Under the pieces are notes generated by a model. It had not been told where the DNA came from. It saw only the letters and a list, made by a program, of their open reading frames with translations, and did not search any database. A DNA stretch of 64,000 nucleotides from Chloroflexota bacterium (GTDB lineage: Bacteria > Chloroflexota > Dehalococcoidia > Lucifugimonadales > QGNO01): contig QGNO01000003.1 of NCBI GenBank assembly GCA_003228195.2, positions 62,001 to 126,000 of the forward strand, given 5' to 3'. A program made the translations under genes and the position numbers. This document shows, one piece after another, positions 1-8,756 of the stretch (position 1 is the first letter of the stretch; each line of letters starts with the position of its first letter).

Positions 1-63
1 GTCTTCGTCAGAAGCCGACTTGAGAACGTCCAAAATTTCGTAATAATCTTTCTTAATAGCCAC
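1..63 (-). CDS. dnaJ: DnaJ-family J-domain protein, N-terminus only
   Basis: Reading the minus strand from a GTG at 63-61 gives MAIKKDYYEILDVLKSASDE and runs off the window start. The K-D-Y-Y-E-I-L pattern is the first helix of a J domain, the co-chaperone module that stimulates DnaK ATPase. Only 21 codons are visible, so the HPD motif and the Gly/Phe and zinc domains that would separate DnaJ from CbpA-type proteins are outside. A GGGG stretch lies about 10 nt upstream of this GTG; a second GTG two codons earlier is possible. The ORF track misses it because of its length. Confidence 0.75.
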   Translation of the reverse strand, partial: MAIKKDYYEILDVLKSASDED

Positions 64-294
64 GATCACACAACCCCATATGTAAACAATTTATATCGTA
101 TCAGGCTTAACAATACTTTTGTGGGTTTGGAAGGAATGGTGATTACAATGTTTCATCGAGGGAAAATAGTTCATGCCTGCACCCATACGAGTTGCCAAGC
201 ATATCATCCATTAATTGAAAAACATACCGAACACTGAAAATCGGGGTTGAGTATCTCATCAGAGCGGCCCAATAATAACTACAGAACCATAAGG

Positions 295-453
295 TTACAC
301 ATAACGGGAATAAGTCACACTGGCGTTTCGTAGTTTATCCATCGCATGTTCCCTACCGATCTTCCCTTTAACGCTTCCAGCATCTGAGACCTTTGAAACC
401 ACTTCGGGCATAATTCCAGTGCCTTCAATTAATTCAATCACACTCTGAACCAT
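295..453 (-). CDS. Possible small ORF, 52 aa, unrecognised
   Basis: An ATG at 453-451 opens a 52-codon frame ending in TAA. It begins MVQSVIELIEGTGIMPEVVS and finishes in SVTYSRYV. Composition is protein-like (mixed charged and hydrophobic, no low complexity), but there is no convincing ribosome binding site: only AGG directly abuts the ATG. It starts right behind the terminator hairpin of the upstream gene, so it would need its own promoter. It may be a real small protein, a gene remnant or chance. I do not recognise the family. Confidence 0.25.
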   Translation of the reverse strand: MVQSVIELIEGTGIMPEVVSKVSDAGSVKGKIGREHAMDKLRNASVTYSRYV

Positions 454-456
454 CCT

Positions 457-495
457 AAAAAGAAGAGGGACCCCAATGGAGTCCCTCTTCTTTTT
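457..495 (-). terminator. Intrinsic terminator of the 944-aa surface-protein gene
   Basis: A perfect 15-bp inverted repeat (457-471 with 481-495) around a 9-nt loop. The arm reads AAAAAGAAGAGGGAC, so the minus-strand transcript ends the stem in TTCTTTTT. It lies 22 bp past the stop of the gene at 517. The A/T ends make it potentially bidirectional. Confidence 0.85.
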
Positions 496-516
496 ACTAT
501 CGACTTCTGGTTGTTA

Positions 517-3351
517 TTACGAAACCAGTATGCCAGCGGCGGTCACATAGACCCAATACCCTGCGCCTACAGTTACTGTCGCAAAGTTGTTCGGTAGGAC
601 CTTAGTCCACGTTCCAGCTTGCGTGTCGTAGGTGTAAGCGGTCACCCATGATGTGCTACCAAAGTATGTATCAGCAGACACGGTGTCACCAGGTGATTGG
701 GAACCCAATACCGTGATTGGAACCATGTTCCAACCAGCCGACAGGTTGATTGCCGGTGGTGGGGCATCAAAGCCCTGCCCAGGCACGCTAACCTTAATCG
801 GGCTAAATGACGTGGTATTCACCCAGTATGCATATGATCCGTCAACTGTCGACAGAGTACCACTCAAGGTACCGTCTGCATCACGTGTTGCAGATAGCCA
901 TGCACCATTCTGATAACTAGTCACCGACTTAACTTCGGATACAGTTATGACACTGTTGATAGCAGAGTCAGCAGGCTCGCCTGGCAAGGATATCAAGTTC
1001 ATTCCAGGCTTCAAAGGTATGCTAACGTCCGGGGTCGCCTTTACCGTAAAGGTAACAGAGGCGTTTGAGGCCAAAGTGTTACCTGCATCGTCAGTACCAT
1101 TGATCTCAAGATCGTGGTCGCCAAGGGCTAGGCCGCTCGTCGACAAGATAAAGGTCTGGTTATCGGTAGTAGCTTCCGTACCTAACACATCAGCGTCATC
1201 CAACGTTAGTACCGTTAGGGTAACTGCCTTGTGCGTGTCACCATCGTACTCACTAGCTTCACCAGTCCAGTTGATCGTGACGAACGGGTCATTCCTGGTC
1301 ACATCCGTGCCGTTAGCGGGAGTCACGGATGGCGCCGGGATACTGTCGTCCATCTCTATCATGATCGCACTTGACGAAGCAGGATCATTGCCGCCACCGC
1401 TTCCGGCGTTACCAGCAGTATCAGTACCGGTAACTTTAATTACAAAGGCGCCGTCATCAAGTCCGCGGGCAGTTAGCCACGCATCCACGTCGATTGTCTT
1501 ACTCCACTGGTTGGTACCGAGGAACGTCAGGGAACCTGAGTCCACCATACCTCCTGCAGGCGCTGCAGCCGTGGACAATATCAAAGTACTACTGCCAGAT
1601 GCTGCCCCAACCGTAATGACCGGGTTAGTCAGCAAAGTCTCGTTGGCTTCCACCTGTATCGTAATTTCATCGTCACTTACAGGCACGCCTGTTCCTTCAG
1701 CAGTTATTGTAGTAGTGAAGGTTGGTGCAAGCCCGTCAGCAGCGGCACTGTTGGTCAAAACCGCGGTGTTCGCGTTACCAGCAGCGTCCTCGATCGAGCC
1801 AGCGGCCACTTCTACCTTGGGGGTAGCAGATGGACCCTTCGCACCGACGGTCAGGAACACACTGTCAGTCTGACCAGAGTGCCAGTCAGCTGCGACTGCA
1901 GCAACACCGTCAACGGTGAAGTCCGCAGCAGCTACTGAGTCACCATCAATGGCACCGTCAAAGATGACGCGAATGCTCGTGGTCTTGCCCTTAGTCACAT
2001 CTGTGATCAGACGGGCACTACCTGACTTAGAAGCGTCCCAATACTGTCCGAGGATAACATTGGGATCCGTAGAACTAAGTGTAACGGCCGCACGGTCCAG
2101 TGTGAACGTATGAGGATCGGCCGCACCTTCCGCAGCGGTGGTGGTATCGACATCACTCTTTCCAGTGTTGCCGGCATCATCCTTGGCTTCCATATACCAC
2201 TCGTAATCTCCATCGCCAGCGGCGGTCAGATCTACTTGGACTGACGCGCTTTTACCACCGGTGATCGTTGTCAAGGTGTATTCACCGTTGACGAAGCCCT
2301 GAGCGCTATCGTCCGAGGTCAAAGCATCGTTCTTAATTTCCTTCCAGGTCGTTCCCTCATTAAGGGAAATGTAGAACTTAATGGTGGTTGATTTTACTCC
2401 TGACTGTGCATCAGTCACGTCACCGGCAAGAACAGTCGTCACAGAGTTGGTCTCTGTTGCCTTGACGGGAGTAAGACCGGTGGCCTCTGGAGAAGTCAAC
2501 TCAACATTCAGGGTAGCAGTGCGGGATTCTCCGCCCTCGCTAACATCCTTGTATACAGCGCTTATGACGTTGCCGTCACCAGCTGCTATCACTTGGGGGT
2601 TAGACGAGGCATTAGACGCAGTAGCCAGCGTGAAGGTGTCAGTGAAGACGCCTGTATTCAAGCCGGTCTCTGCAAGAGTGACTGAGAAACCAGTCTGGTC
2701 CGACGTGCTCTTGAGAGTCACGGTGGTCGTATTCGCTTCAGAACCGAAGTAAATCAAAGCGAAGTCACCAGTACCAGAAGTCTTGGATATGGTCACAGTG
2801 TTCATTCCTATGTCTACAACTGAAAGACCTACCAAGTTGTCAGCCGGGTCTCCAACAACAATCACGTCATTGGTTGACAGGCCGTTAGCTTCTCGGGCTG
2901 AGTTGAGTGCGTCAACATCTGCCGCACCAGCCGCAGCCAGGACCAACGCATTAGTCATAGTGCCGGTGTATGTGCCACCTAGAGCATTAATCGCCGCCGT
3001 TATAGCTGTAAGATCAGTCACAGGCGTGCTAAGCGTCGCGTCCTCAACAATTCCAGCCCAGTCAGCTATAGGAGCTGTGTTCGGGTAGACCGTTATAGGC
3101 GAGATAGCCGCAAATGTATAAGCAGCGGTCCCCCCCCTACCAGCGACCTCGGCCTTCTGGAGGACAGGCACGTTAACATCACTGTCCGTGACCGTTATCT
3201 TAACGGTCTTGCTCAAGTCAGACCAGCTGGTATCCATTGCGATGGTACCAACCACTCCTGACGGAGCGGCTAAAGCACTCGCTGCGCCTAAAGCGGCTAA
3301 CAGCAGCGCCGTAACTCCAATTAAAGAAAGAAAACTGAAACGCTTATTCAC
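517..3351 (-). CDS. Exported Ig-like-domain surface protein, S-layer or adhesin candidate
   Basis: 944 aa. Residues 1-28 form a signal peptide: basic MNKR, a hydrophobic core and an ALA-A cleavage site. The mature protein is Ser/Thr/Ala/Asp-rich, almost without Cys, and built of Ig-like beta-sandwich repeats. One region near residues 440-540 resembles the SbsA/Big_5 type (IRVIFDGAID ... VEVAAGSIEDAAGNA). Several blocks end in the AGN pattern typical of such domains. The last ~160 residues are a tandem repeat, each unit starting like LxxGxNxxxxP and ending in YWV. No LPXTG, SLH or lipobox is seen. The GTG start is placed by GGGGGTAGG just upstream and by the signal peptide. Size, repeats and the very stable terminator fit an abundant cell-surface protein; the S-layer role is inference. 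Confidence 0.75.
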   Translation of the reverse strand: MNKRFSFLSLIGVTALLLAALGAASALAAPSGVVGTIAMDTSWSDLSKTVKITVTDSDVNVPVLQKAEVAGRGGTAAYTFAAISPITVYPNTAPIADWAGIVEDATLSTPVTDLTAITAAINALGGTYTGTMTNALVLAAAGAADVDALNSAREANGLSTNDVIVVGDPADNLVGLSVVDIGMNTVTISKTSGTGDFALIYFGSEANTTTVTLKSTSDQTGFSVTLAETGLNTGVFTDTFTLATASNASSNPQVIAAGDGNVISAVYKDVSEGGESRTATLNVELTSPEATGLTPVKATETNSVTTVLAGDVTDAQSGVKSTTIKFYISLNEGTTWKEIKNDALTSDDSAQGFVNGEYTLTTITGGKSASVQVDLTAAGDGDYEWYMEAKDDAGNTGKSDVDTTTAAEGAADPHTFTLDRAAVTLSSTDPNVILGQYWDASKSGSARLITDVTKGKTTSIRVIFDGAIDGDSVAAADFTVDGVAAVAADWHSGQTDSVFLTVGAKGPSATPKVEVAAGSIEDAAGNANTAVLTNSAAADGLAPTFTTTITAEGTGVPVSDDEITIQVEANETLLTNPVITVGAASGSSTLILSTAAAPAGGMVDSGSLTFLGTNQWSKTIDVDAWLTARGLDDGAFVIKVTGTDTAGNAGSGGGNDPASSSAIMIEMDDSIPAPSVTPANGTDVTRNDPFVTINWTGEASEYDGDTHKAVTLTVLTLDDADVLGTEATTDNQTFILSTSGLALGDHDLEINGTDDAGNTLASNASVTFTVKATPDVSIPLKPGMNLISLPGEPADSAINSVITVSEVKSVTSYQNGAWLSATRDADGTLSGTLSTVDGSYAYWVNTTSFSPIKVSVPGQGFDAPPPAINLSAGWNMVPITVLGSQSPGDTVSADTYFGSTSWVTAYTYDTQAGTWTKVLPNNFATVTVGAGYWVYVTAAGILVS

Positions 3352-3966
3352 TTCCTACCCCCTTATGGATATCCGAAATTGGGATGCGTTGTTTAGACAT
3401 AACAAACCGGGGCTCCGCCAAGCGGGGCGCCCGGGACGGGTCTATTCCATTTTTCACAAGGAGAACTTCTCGCGAGTTCATTCCACTCCTTGGCAAGGTC
3501 AAACCCAAGACATTTTTCACGATTTACTCTCGATTGTCAATAGCAACGCTCCATTTTGACCGTCTTCGACAGCCACCGGAACAAGACAACCCTCTTCACT
3601 CACAGAGATTCGGCAGCAACGTCCCTACTCAATAATTAGGACCGTCACTGAGTGTCCAAACCGTGAGGGGAGGATAGCTGAAATAAGGCTACCTTGTCAA
3701 GCCTGACAAGGTCATTTTGGAAGTGATATACGATCGAGAATGGGAGAAATCTTAAAGATACATTCTATAAGAAACTATCAAGCTGGGCTATGCTGGAAAT
3801 ACTGCTTAATACAGAATTTTAATCGTCATAACTGCTTTAGAAGGCGATTAAGGGTGATTTTGCCCCTTCTTGTAAACCACAAAAAGGCCACCTAAAGTAA
3901 GTCTGCCAACCATTGAGTACGACAGAGAAATTGTGTAGTTAATAGGTAAAATACTTTATTAACGCT
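3352..3966. other. Long leader/intergenic region upstream of the surface-protein gene
   Basis: 615 bp without a convincing gene. It contains a GC-rich hairpin close to the surface-protein start (3407-3434), a perfect 9-bp inverted repeat with a 4-nt loop at 3691-3712 (ACCTTGTCA arms), and an AT-rich stretch up to the rho stop. The plus-strand ORFs listed here by the track lack ribosome binding sites and protein-like composition. I could not assign a promoter with confidence. Confidence 0.5.
3407..3434 (-). promoter_or_regulatory. GC-rich hairpin in the 5' leader of the surface-protein mRNA
   Basis: On the plus strand CCGGG (3407-3411) pairs with CCCGG (3430-3434), and inside it GCTCCGC (3412-3418) pairs with GCGGGGC (3422-3428) around a CAA loop. 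Together that is 12 pairs with one G-T pair and a one-base bulge. It sits about 55-80 nt before the GTG start of the minus-strand gene, in otherwise AT-leaning DNA. A role in mRNA stability or translation is inference. Confidence 0.5.
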
Positions 3967-5286
3967 TTAAGTTTGTGCGAGTTTGTGTAAGTTAGTTAGG
4001 AAATCCGCGTTGCTTGTACTCTTAGATAACATTCCCATAACTCTTTCAGTTACGTCTGAACTGGCTCCACTATCGGAACTACTCATACTAACCATGCGTC
4101 TTAACAGCCAGATTTGCTTCAAATCTGCCTCACTCAATAAAAGCTCTTCGCGACGGGTACCACTTCTTTGGATGTCTATCGCCGGGAAAATTCTTTTCTC
4201 CGCAAGGCGTCTTTCCAAATGGAGTTCCCAGTTTCCAGTGCCTTTGAACTCCTCATAGATCACATCGTCCATTCGACTCCCAGTTTCCACTAGGCAAGTG
4301 GCGATTATTGTTAGGCTGCCACTGCCTTCGGTATTACGTGCGGCACCGAAAAATTTCTTTGGGGGATAAAGCGCGATAGGATCTATGCCACCTGAAAGTG
4401 TTCTTCCGCTAGTGGGTACAGCCAGATTATAAGCACGGGTAAGCCTAGTTATACTATCAAGCAATATAGCTACATCCTTCTTTCCTTCTACAAGCCTCTT
4501 AGCGCGTTCAAGTGCCAATTCTGCAACGCGGCAATGATCCTCCACGGGCTCATCAAAAGTAGAACTGAAAACTTCACCAGCGACTGATCGCCGAACATCG
4601 GTGACCTCTTCAGGTCGCTCCCCAATCAAGGCAACCATCAAGTGTATATCTGGATAATTCGAAGTTATGCCATGCGCTATCTCTTTGAGCAGCATAGTCT
4701 TGCCAGCCTTAGGAGGCGACACTATGAGCCCACGTTGCCCCTTACCAATGGGTGCGACCAAATCTATGATTCTTGACGAAAGGTTAGTGGGAGCCGTTTC
4801 TAATTTCATATGGGAATCAGGAAAAACGGGCGTGAGTTTTTCGTAGGTAGGCCTACCTCTGGCCTGATCAGGCTCAATTGAGTTAACGGTTTCGACTCTT
4901 GTTAGGCCAAAGTACCGCTCAGCTTCTTTGGGAGGCCTAATCTGACCCGAGACCATATCACCAGTACGAAGCCCAAATCGCCTTATCTGGGATTGGGATA
5001 TATAGACATCGCGTTGCCCTGGCTTGAGTTCACCATTTCGACGCAAGAATCCGTACCCGTCACCCATTGTCTCCAAAACGCCGTCAGCCACTATATTAGG
5101 CTCGGATTTATCTCCCTTCTCGTGCCGTTCGGCGAAATAACCAACGATCCTGTGTAGTATCTCGTCTCTGCCAAGAGACCCAATGGCTTCTACGTTGAAC
5201 CCTGAGATACGATCTGCCAAGTCCGCCAACTCATCCCTTGTCTTGGTTTCCAGTTCAGATAATTGGACAGTAGCATTTGTAGTCAA
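3967..5286 (-). CDS. rho: Transcription termination factor Rho
   Basis: 439 aa, normal length. It is the hexameric RNA/DNA translocase that ends transcription at rut-containing sites. Residues ~10-60 are the Rho N-terminal helical domain. Residues ~65-140 are the cold-shock RNA-binding fold (DGYGFLR). The RecA-like ATPase core follows with Walker [12 protein letters not shown] (near 185), the catalytic region [11 protein letters not shown], the Q-loop stretch around [19 protein letters not shown], and Walker [20 protein letters not shown] start; its SD (GAGGTGATC) is directly upstream. It stands alone between the surface-protein gene and pyrG, with a likely promoter about 280 bp upstream. Confidence 0.97.
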   Translation of the reverse strand: MTTNATVQLSELETKTRDELADLADRISGFNVEAIGSLGRDEILHRIVGYFAERHEKGDKSEPNIVADGVLETMGDGYGFLRRNGELKPGQRDVYISQSQIRRFGLRTGDMVSGQIRPPKEAERYFGLTRVETVNSIEPDQARGRPTYEKLTPVFPDSHMKLETAPTNLSSRIIDLVAPIGKGQRGLIVSPPKAGKTMLLKEIAHGITSNYPDIHLMVALIGERPEEVTDVRRSVAGEVFSSTFDEPVEDHCRVAELALERAKRLVEGKKDVAILLDSITRLTRAYNLAVPTSGRTLSGGIDPIALYPPKKFFGAARNTEGSGSLTIIATCLVETGSRMDDVIYEEFKGTGNWELHLERRLAEKRIFPAIDIQRSGTRREELLLSEADLKQIWLLRRMVSMSSSDSGASSDVTERVMGMLSKSTSNADFLTNLHKLAQT

Positions 5287-5604
5287 GAATGATCACCTCA
5301 GAGAATGTTTAAGATTTGCTCAAAGTAGAGTTAGTCATTATTAAATAGAATTGTAAGTTTGTCTTTGTACGATTCCAGTAGCCAGGGCAACAGTTCCGGT
5401 CGAGAGTATCTGTCCTCATGTTAATTAAGACAGTCATCCTTAGTATTTATTACTGGATCTGCTCCTAGCAACGTCGCCACTTCCTGCACCGACCATCATA
5501 GGCTTCGCGGGTGGGGGTTGGCACTAATATGGGTATAGTCACAGGGGAGTCAAGGCGAAGCTGCTGAATTATATCAGACGTCAAGAAAATCGTCCACCGT
5601 TGGA
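5287..5604. other. Long upstream region of rho
   Basis: A 318-bp gap. A probable promoter pointing toward rho lies at its pyrG end (5568-5596), implying a rho leader of about 275 nt. No gene or clear terminator for pyrG is visible. Confidence 0.5.
5568..5596 (-). promoter_or_regulatory. Probable rho promoter with extended -10
   Basis: Minus strand: TGGACG, 17-bp spacer, TATAAT, with TG at the extended -10 position (TGATATAAT). It lies immediately past the pyrG stop. Transcription would start near 5561. Confidence 0.5.
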
Positions 5605-7245
5605 TTATCTCCGAATCAACGGTAATGGCCGTTGGTCTCCTTTACGAATAGTTTCCTGAGTCGCTTCTAGGAAATCCCTAAACAAAGGGTGGGGACGTTG
5701 TGGACGCGACAAGAATTCAGGGTGGAACTGCGTTCCTAGCATAAATGGGTGGTTTTCCACCTCGCTGATTTCTACAAGTCGTCCATCGGGAGACAAGCCA
5801 CTAGCGATCAAGCCCACTTCCTCTAATAGTGATCGATATGTACTATTAAACTCGTAACGATGCCGATGGCGTTCTTCAATTTCGGATCTACCATAGGCCC
5901 TTGCCGCCCGAGTATTTGGAACTAGTTGACACTTGTAGATACCAAGCCTCATTGTGCCGCCCATTTGCTTTACCTGCAGTTGTCCTGGCATCAAATCTAT
6001 GACTGGGTGTTTAGTATCTGGATCAAACTCCGTAGAATTTGCGTCGGAATAACCTAACAAGCTGCGAGTATATTCCACCACCATCATCTGCATTCCAAGG
6101 CATAATCCGAAATATGGCACAAGGTTTTCCCTCGCATATTTAACGGCCTGAATCATTCCATCAATTCCCCTAGGCCCAAAACCACCAGGAACCACTATGC
6201 CTTTCGCAAAAGCTAGTAAGTCTTCCGTCCCATACCTCTCAATATCCTCTGATTGTATCCACGAGATTTCTATATCCTTATCGTGAGCAAGGGCTGCATG
6301 GGAAAGAGCCTCTTTCACAGAAATGTATGAGTCCGGCAACTCGGCGTATTTACCCACCACCGCAATCGGTATTTTCTCCCTTTCCAAATTAATTCTATCT
6401 ACAAGTATTCTCCAATTGGACATGTCATTTCGTTTACGATCAAGATTCAGAGACCGTAAGAGAATCGAGCCCAAACCTGCGTCTTCAAGAGCAAGTGGAA
6501 CCTCATAGACGTTATCCAAGGTTGGCAAAGCAAACACGGCATCGCGAGAAACATCACAAAAGAGAGATATCTTGTCTTTAATAGCATCCGAAACCGGAAA
6601 GTCACTTCTCGCGATGATTGCATCAGGCTGGATCCCGATACTTCTTAACTCCTTGACGCTATGTTGTGTGGGTTTTGTTTTAAGTTCTCCAGTGGTCACC
6701 ATATTTGGCAACAGCGTAACGTGTATATAGTAAACGTTGTCGCGCCCGGCATCCTTTCTGATTTGACGTATGGCTTCTAGGAAAGGAAGACCTTCAATGT
6801 CACCTACGGTGCCACCCACTTCAACCACAACTACCTCGGCGCCACTTTCAGAGGCAAGGTTAAAAATATGTTCCTTTATCTCATCTGTAACGTGCGGGAC
6901 CGTTTGTATAGTACCTCCAAGATAGTCACCTCGACGTTCCTTAGCGATCACTAGACTGTAAATTTGACCGGCAGTTATATTGGACGACCCTGTAAGCTCA
7001 ATATCTATAAAGCGTTCGTAATGACCCAAGTCTAGATCCGTCTCAGATCCGTCCTTAGTAACAAATACCTCTCCGTGCTGGTATGGCGACATCGTGCCAG
7101 GGTCCACATTGAGATAGGGATCCAATTTCATTACAGAAACCGATATGCCGTGACTCTTCAAAATCCGCCCAATAGAAGCTACGCTAATGCCCTTGCCTAT
7201 GGAGCTCACAACGCCGCCTGTCACAAAAATATATCTTGTACTCAT
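5605..7245 (-). CDS. pyrG: CTP synthase
   Basis: 546 aa. It makes CTP from UTP, ATP and glutamine, the last step of de novo pyrimidine nucleotide synthesis. The synthetase domain (1 to ~265) starts STRYIFVTGGVVSSIGKGI and holds the P-loop-like GGVVSSIGKG. The class I glutamine amidotransferase domain (~290-546) has the nucleophile elbow FGLCLGMQ and the GTQFHPE motif. The track begins at a TTG two codons earlier (M-V-M); I prefer the ATG at 7245-7243 because the conserved protein begins STRY. Its own upstream region is 455 bp long and shared divergently with rsmD. Confidence 0.97.
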   Translation of the reverse strand: MSTRYIFVTGGVVSSIGKGISVASIGRILKSHGISVSVMKLDPYLNVDPGTMSPYQHGEVFVTKDGSETDLDLGHYERFIDIELTGSSNITAGQIYSLVIAKERRGDYLGGTIQTVPHVTDEIKEHIFNLASESGAEVVVVEVGGTVGDIEGLPFLEAIRQIRKDAGRDNVYYIHVTLLPNMVTTGELKTKPTQHSVKELRSIGIQPDAIIARSDFPVSDAIKDKISLFCDVSRDAVFALPTLDNVYEVPLALEDAGLGSILLRSLNLDRKRNDMSNWRILVDRINLEREKIPIAVVGKYAELPDSYISVKEALSHAALAHDKDIEISWIQSEDIERYGTEDLLAFAKGIVVPGGFGPRGIDGMIQAVKYARENLVPYFGLCLGMQMMVVEYTRSLLGYSDANSTEFDPDTKHPVIDLMPGQLQVKQMGGTMRLGIYKCQLVPNTRAARAYGRSEIEERHRHRYEFNSTYRSLLEEVGLIASGLSPDGRLVEISEVENHPFMLGTQFHPEFLSRPQRPHPLFRDFLEATQETIRKGDQRPLPLIRR

Positions 7246-7700
7246 AACCAACTCATTAATCTAAATTCTTAACTTGAAATGAAAAATCGGTACGGAAAGT
7301 GCCATCGGCACACTGGGCCAGTAGTTTGCATTTGCGCGCATAAAGCCGCACTCTAAGTAAGCTTCTGTTTCGCCGTAGCTCATTAACTTATTTAGTCTTC
7401 ACGACTGCGCATTTAATTAATGCCCGTTGAGATTGTAGATGCGGTTTTAAAATAGTGTCAAGCATAATTATTTAAACAACCAACCGCTGGCTTTGCCGAA
7501 GTCACGCCATCGAGCACACCACAATTTGCCCAAAATCAGTTAACTCGTTAAGAAAGGTTAGTAAATCCACAACAGCGACTGACAATCTTTGAAAATTTAG
7601 AGCAAACCCACAGGCAGGGACGCAGACCCCAAGATTGACCTTTATCGTCAAAAAATGTAAAATCTAGCATGTTAAGAGTCATGCGAAAGCAGCCGACGAG
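7246..7700. other. Divergent intergenic region pyrG / rsmD
   Basis: 455 bp. It carries a good promoter for rsmD (7635-7663) and a small GTGCC-ATC-GGCAC hairpin near 7300 on the pyrG side. A stretch near 7601-7632 superficially resembles part of a c-di-GMP-I riboswitch, but it lies upstream of the rsmD promoter and is rejected below. No gene seen. Confidence 0.5.
7635..7663 (+). promoter_or_regulatory. Promoter of rsmD-coaD operon
   Basis: TTGACC (7635-7640), a 17-bp spacer and TAAAAT (7658-7663). Transcription would start near 7670, about 30 nt before the rsmD ATG. Confidence 0.7.
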
Positions 7701-8249
7701 ATGCGTATAACGGGTGGCGAGGCACGTGGAATTCAGCTTCTAGTGCCGCGTTTTCCTCGTTTCAGACCGACCTCAGATAGAGTGCGCTCAGCACTCTTTC
7801 AGGTGATATCAAATTTGTTGATGAAAGCTCGGGTATTAGATTTATACGCAGGAAGTGGATCTCTCGGAATTGAGGCGCTGAGTCGCGGCGCCGAGCTTGC
7901 CGATTTTGTAGAAATGAATCTTGTCCTATGCCGTGCCATCAGAGATAACTTAAGAAAGACAACCTTAGATGGCAAAGGAATGGTGCGAAGATTGAGCGTC
8001 GGCAGAGCAATCACTACCTTGAAAGGACCCTACGATATAATACTCCTAGATCCGCCTTACAATCGGCCTGATCTAGACGAAACGATGGAGAAACTGGGAG
8101 ATTCAACTCTCCTGGCAAACAAAGGTCTGATCGCTTTGGAACACAGTAAACAGCAGGTCCCACAGCAAAGTTATGGAATCTTGGAAAAATATTCGGAACG
8201 ACGGTACGGAGATACAATGCTAACGTTTTACAGAGAGGCAATGTCATGA
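7701..8249 (+). CDS. rsmD: 16S rRNA (guanine(966)-N2)-methyltransferase RsmD
   Basis: 182 aa, family-typical. This SAM-dependent enzyme methylates G966 of 16S rRNA. It starts MRITGGEARG, followed by the RsmD signature FRPTSDRVRSALF. SAM-binding motif I is VLDLYAGSGSLGIEAL (near 45), and the catalytic N6/N2-methyltransferase motif is LLDPPYN (near 115). Its stop overlaps the coaD start by 4 nt (ATGA), so the two are translationally coupled, as is common for this pair in many bacteria. Confidence 0.93.
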   Translation: MRITGGEARGIQLLVPRFPRFRPTSDRVRSALFQVISNLLMKARVLDLYAGSGSLGIEALSRGAELADFVEMNLVLCRAIRDNLRKTTLDGKGMVRRLSVGRAITTLKGPYDIILLDPPYNRPDLDETMEKLGDSTLLANKGLIALEHSKQQVPQQSYGILEKYSERRYGDTMLTFYREAMS

Positions 8250-8734
8250 CTTTAGGTCTTTATGCAGGTAGTTTTGATCCGATAACTAAGGGGCATCTCG
8301 ACATCGTGCAACGGGCGGCATCGATTGCAGGGAAACTCGTACTAGCTGTATTTGACACGCCATCCAAAGGCTTACTTTTCTCTACCAACGAACGGCTACA
8401 ATTGTGTCAAAGCGCCGTGGCAGGAATGAAAAATGTCGAGGTTGCAAAATTTAGTGGTCTCCTAGTTGAATTCGCCAGGTCGATCAACGCAAATTTCATG
8501 ATCCGTGGGCTCAGGAACATTACCGACCTAGATTATGAAGTGGCAATGCTAATGATGAATCGAAAACTGAATCCCAGAGTAGACACTATATTCCTTTATA
8601 CCAGTCAAGAGTATCAATCAATCAGTTCTTCTTTGATAAAGGAGGTAGCCAGTTTTGGAGGCGATATAACTGACCTTGTAACAAAGGATGTTGCCCAAGC
8701 TCTGAAAAGTAAACTAAGTGCTCAGGCACAATAA
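8246..8734 (+). CDS. coaD: Phosphopantetheine adenylyltransferase
   Basis: 162 aa. It adenylates 4'-phosphopantetheine to dephospho-CoA, the penultimate step of CoA synthesis. The nucleotidyltransferase motif T/HxGH appears as GSFDPITKGHLDIV (residues 8-21). RGLRNITDLDYE and the C-terminal YQSISSSLIKEV motif are also diagnostic. It overlaps rsmD by 4 nt and is followed by the coiled-coil gene, whose Shine-Dalgarno lies just past the coaD stop. Confidence 0.96.
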   Translation: MTLGLYAGSFDPITKGHLDIVQRAASIAGKLVLAVFDTPSKGLLFSTNERLQLCQSAVAGMKNVEVAKFSGLLVEFARSINANFMIRGLRNITDLDYEVAMLMMNRKLNPRVDTIFLYTSQEYQSISSSLIKEVASFGGDITDLVTKDVAQALKSKLSAQAQ

Positions 8735-8756
8735 AATAACTCGAAAGGGGAATATC

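Larger units (their letters stand above)
64..516. other. Intergenic region between dnaJ-like gene and surface-protein gene
   Basis: This 450-bp gap holds the upstream region of the dnaJ-like gene, one doubtful 52-codon minus-strand ORF (295-453) and the terminator hairpin of the surface-protein gene (457-495). I see no RNA gene or clear promoter pair in the remainder. Confidence 0.5.

Noticed and set aside
653-3088. Plus-strand ORFs opposite the 944-aa gene
   Set aside because: They are antisense shadows of a gene with signal peptide, SD and terminator; no SD or recognisable domain on the plus strand.
3188-3635. Plus-strand ORFs in the surface-protein leader region
   Set aside because: No ribosome binding site, low protein-like character, and overlap with the start of the surface-protein gene.
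3691-3712. Perfect 9-bp inverted repeat ACCTTGTCA/TGACAAGGT
   Set aside because: No T tract on either side and not near a gene end; could be an operator but nothing supports a specific role.
7601-7632. Sequence GCAAACC ... GGGACGCA resembling half of a c-di-GMP-I riboswitch
   Set aside because: The second half of the aptamer is missing, and a good promoter (7635-7663) lies downstream, so the sequence would not be in the rsmD transcript.
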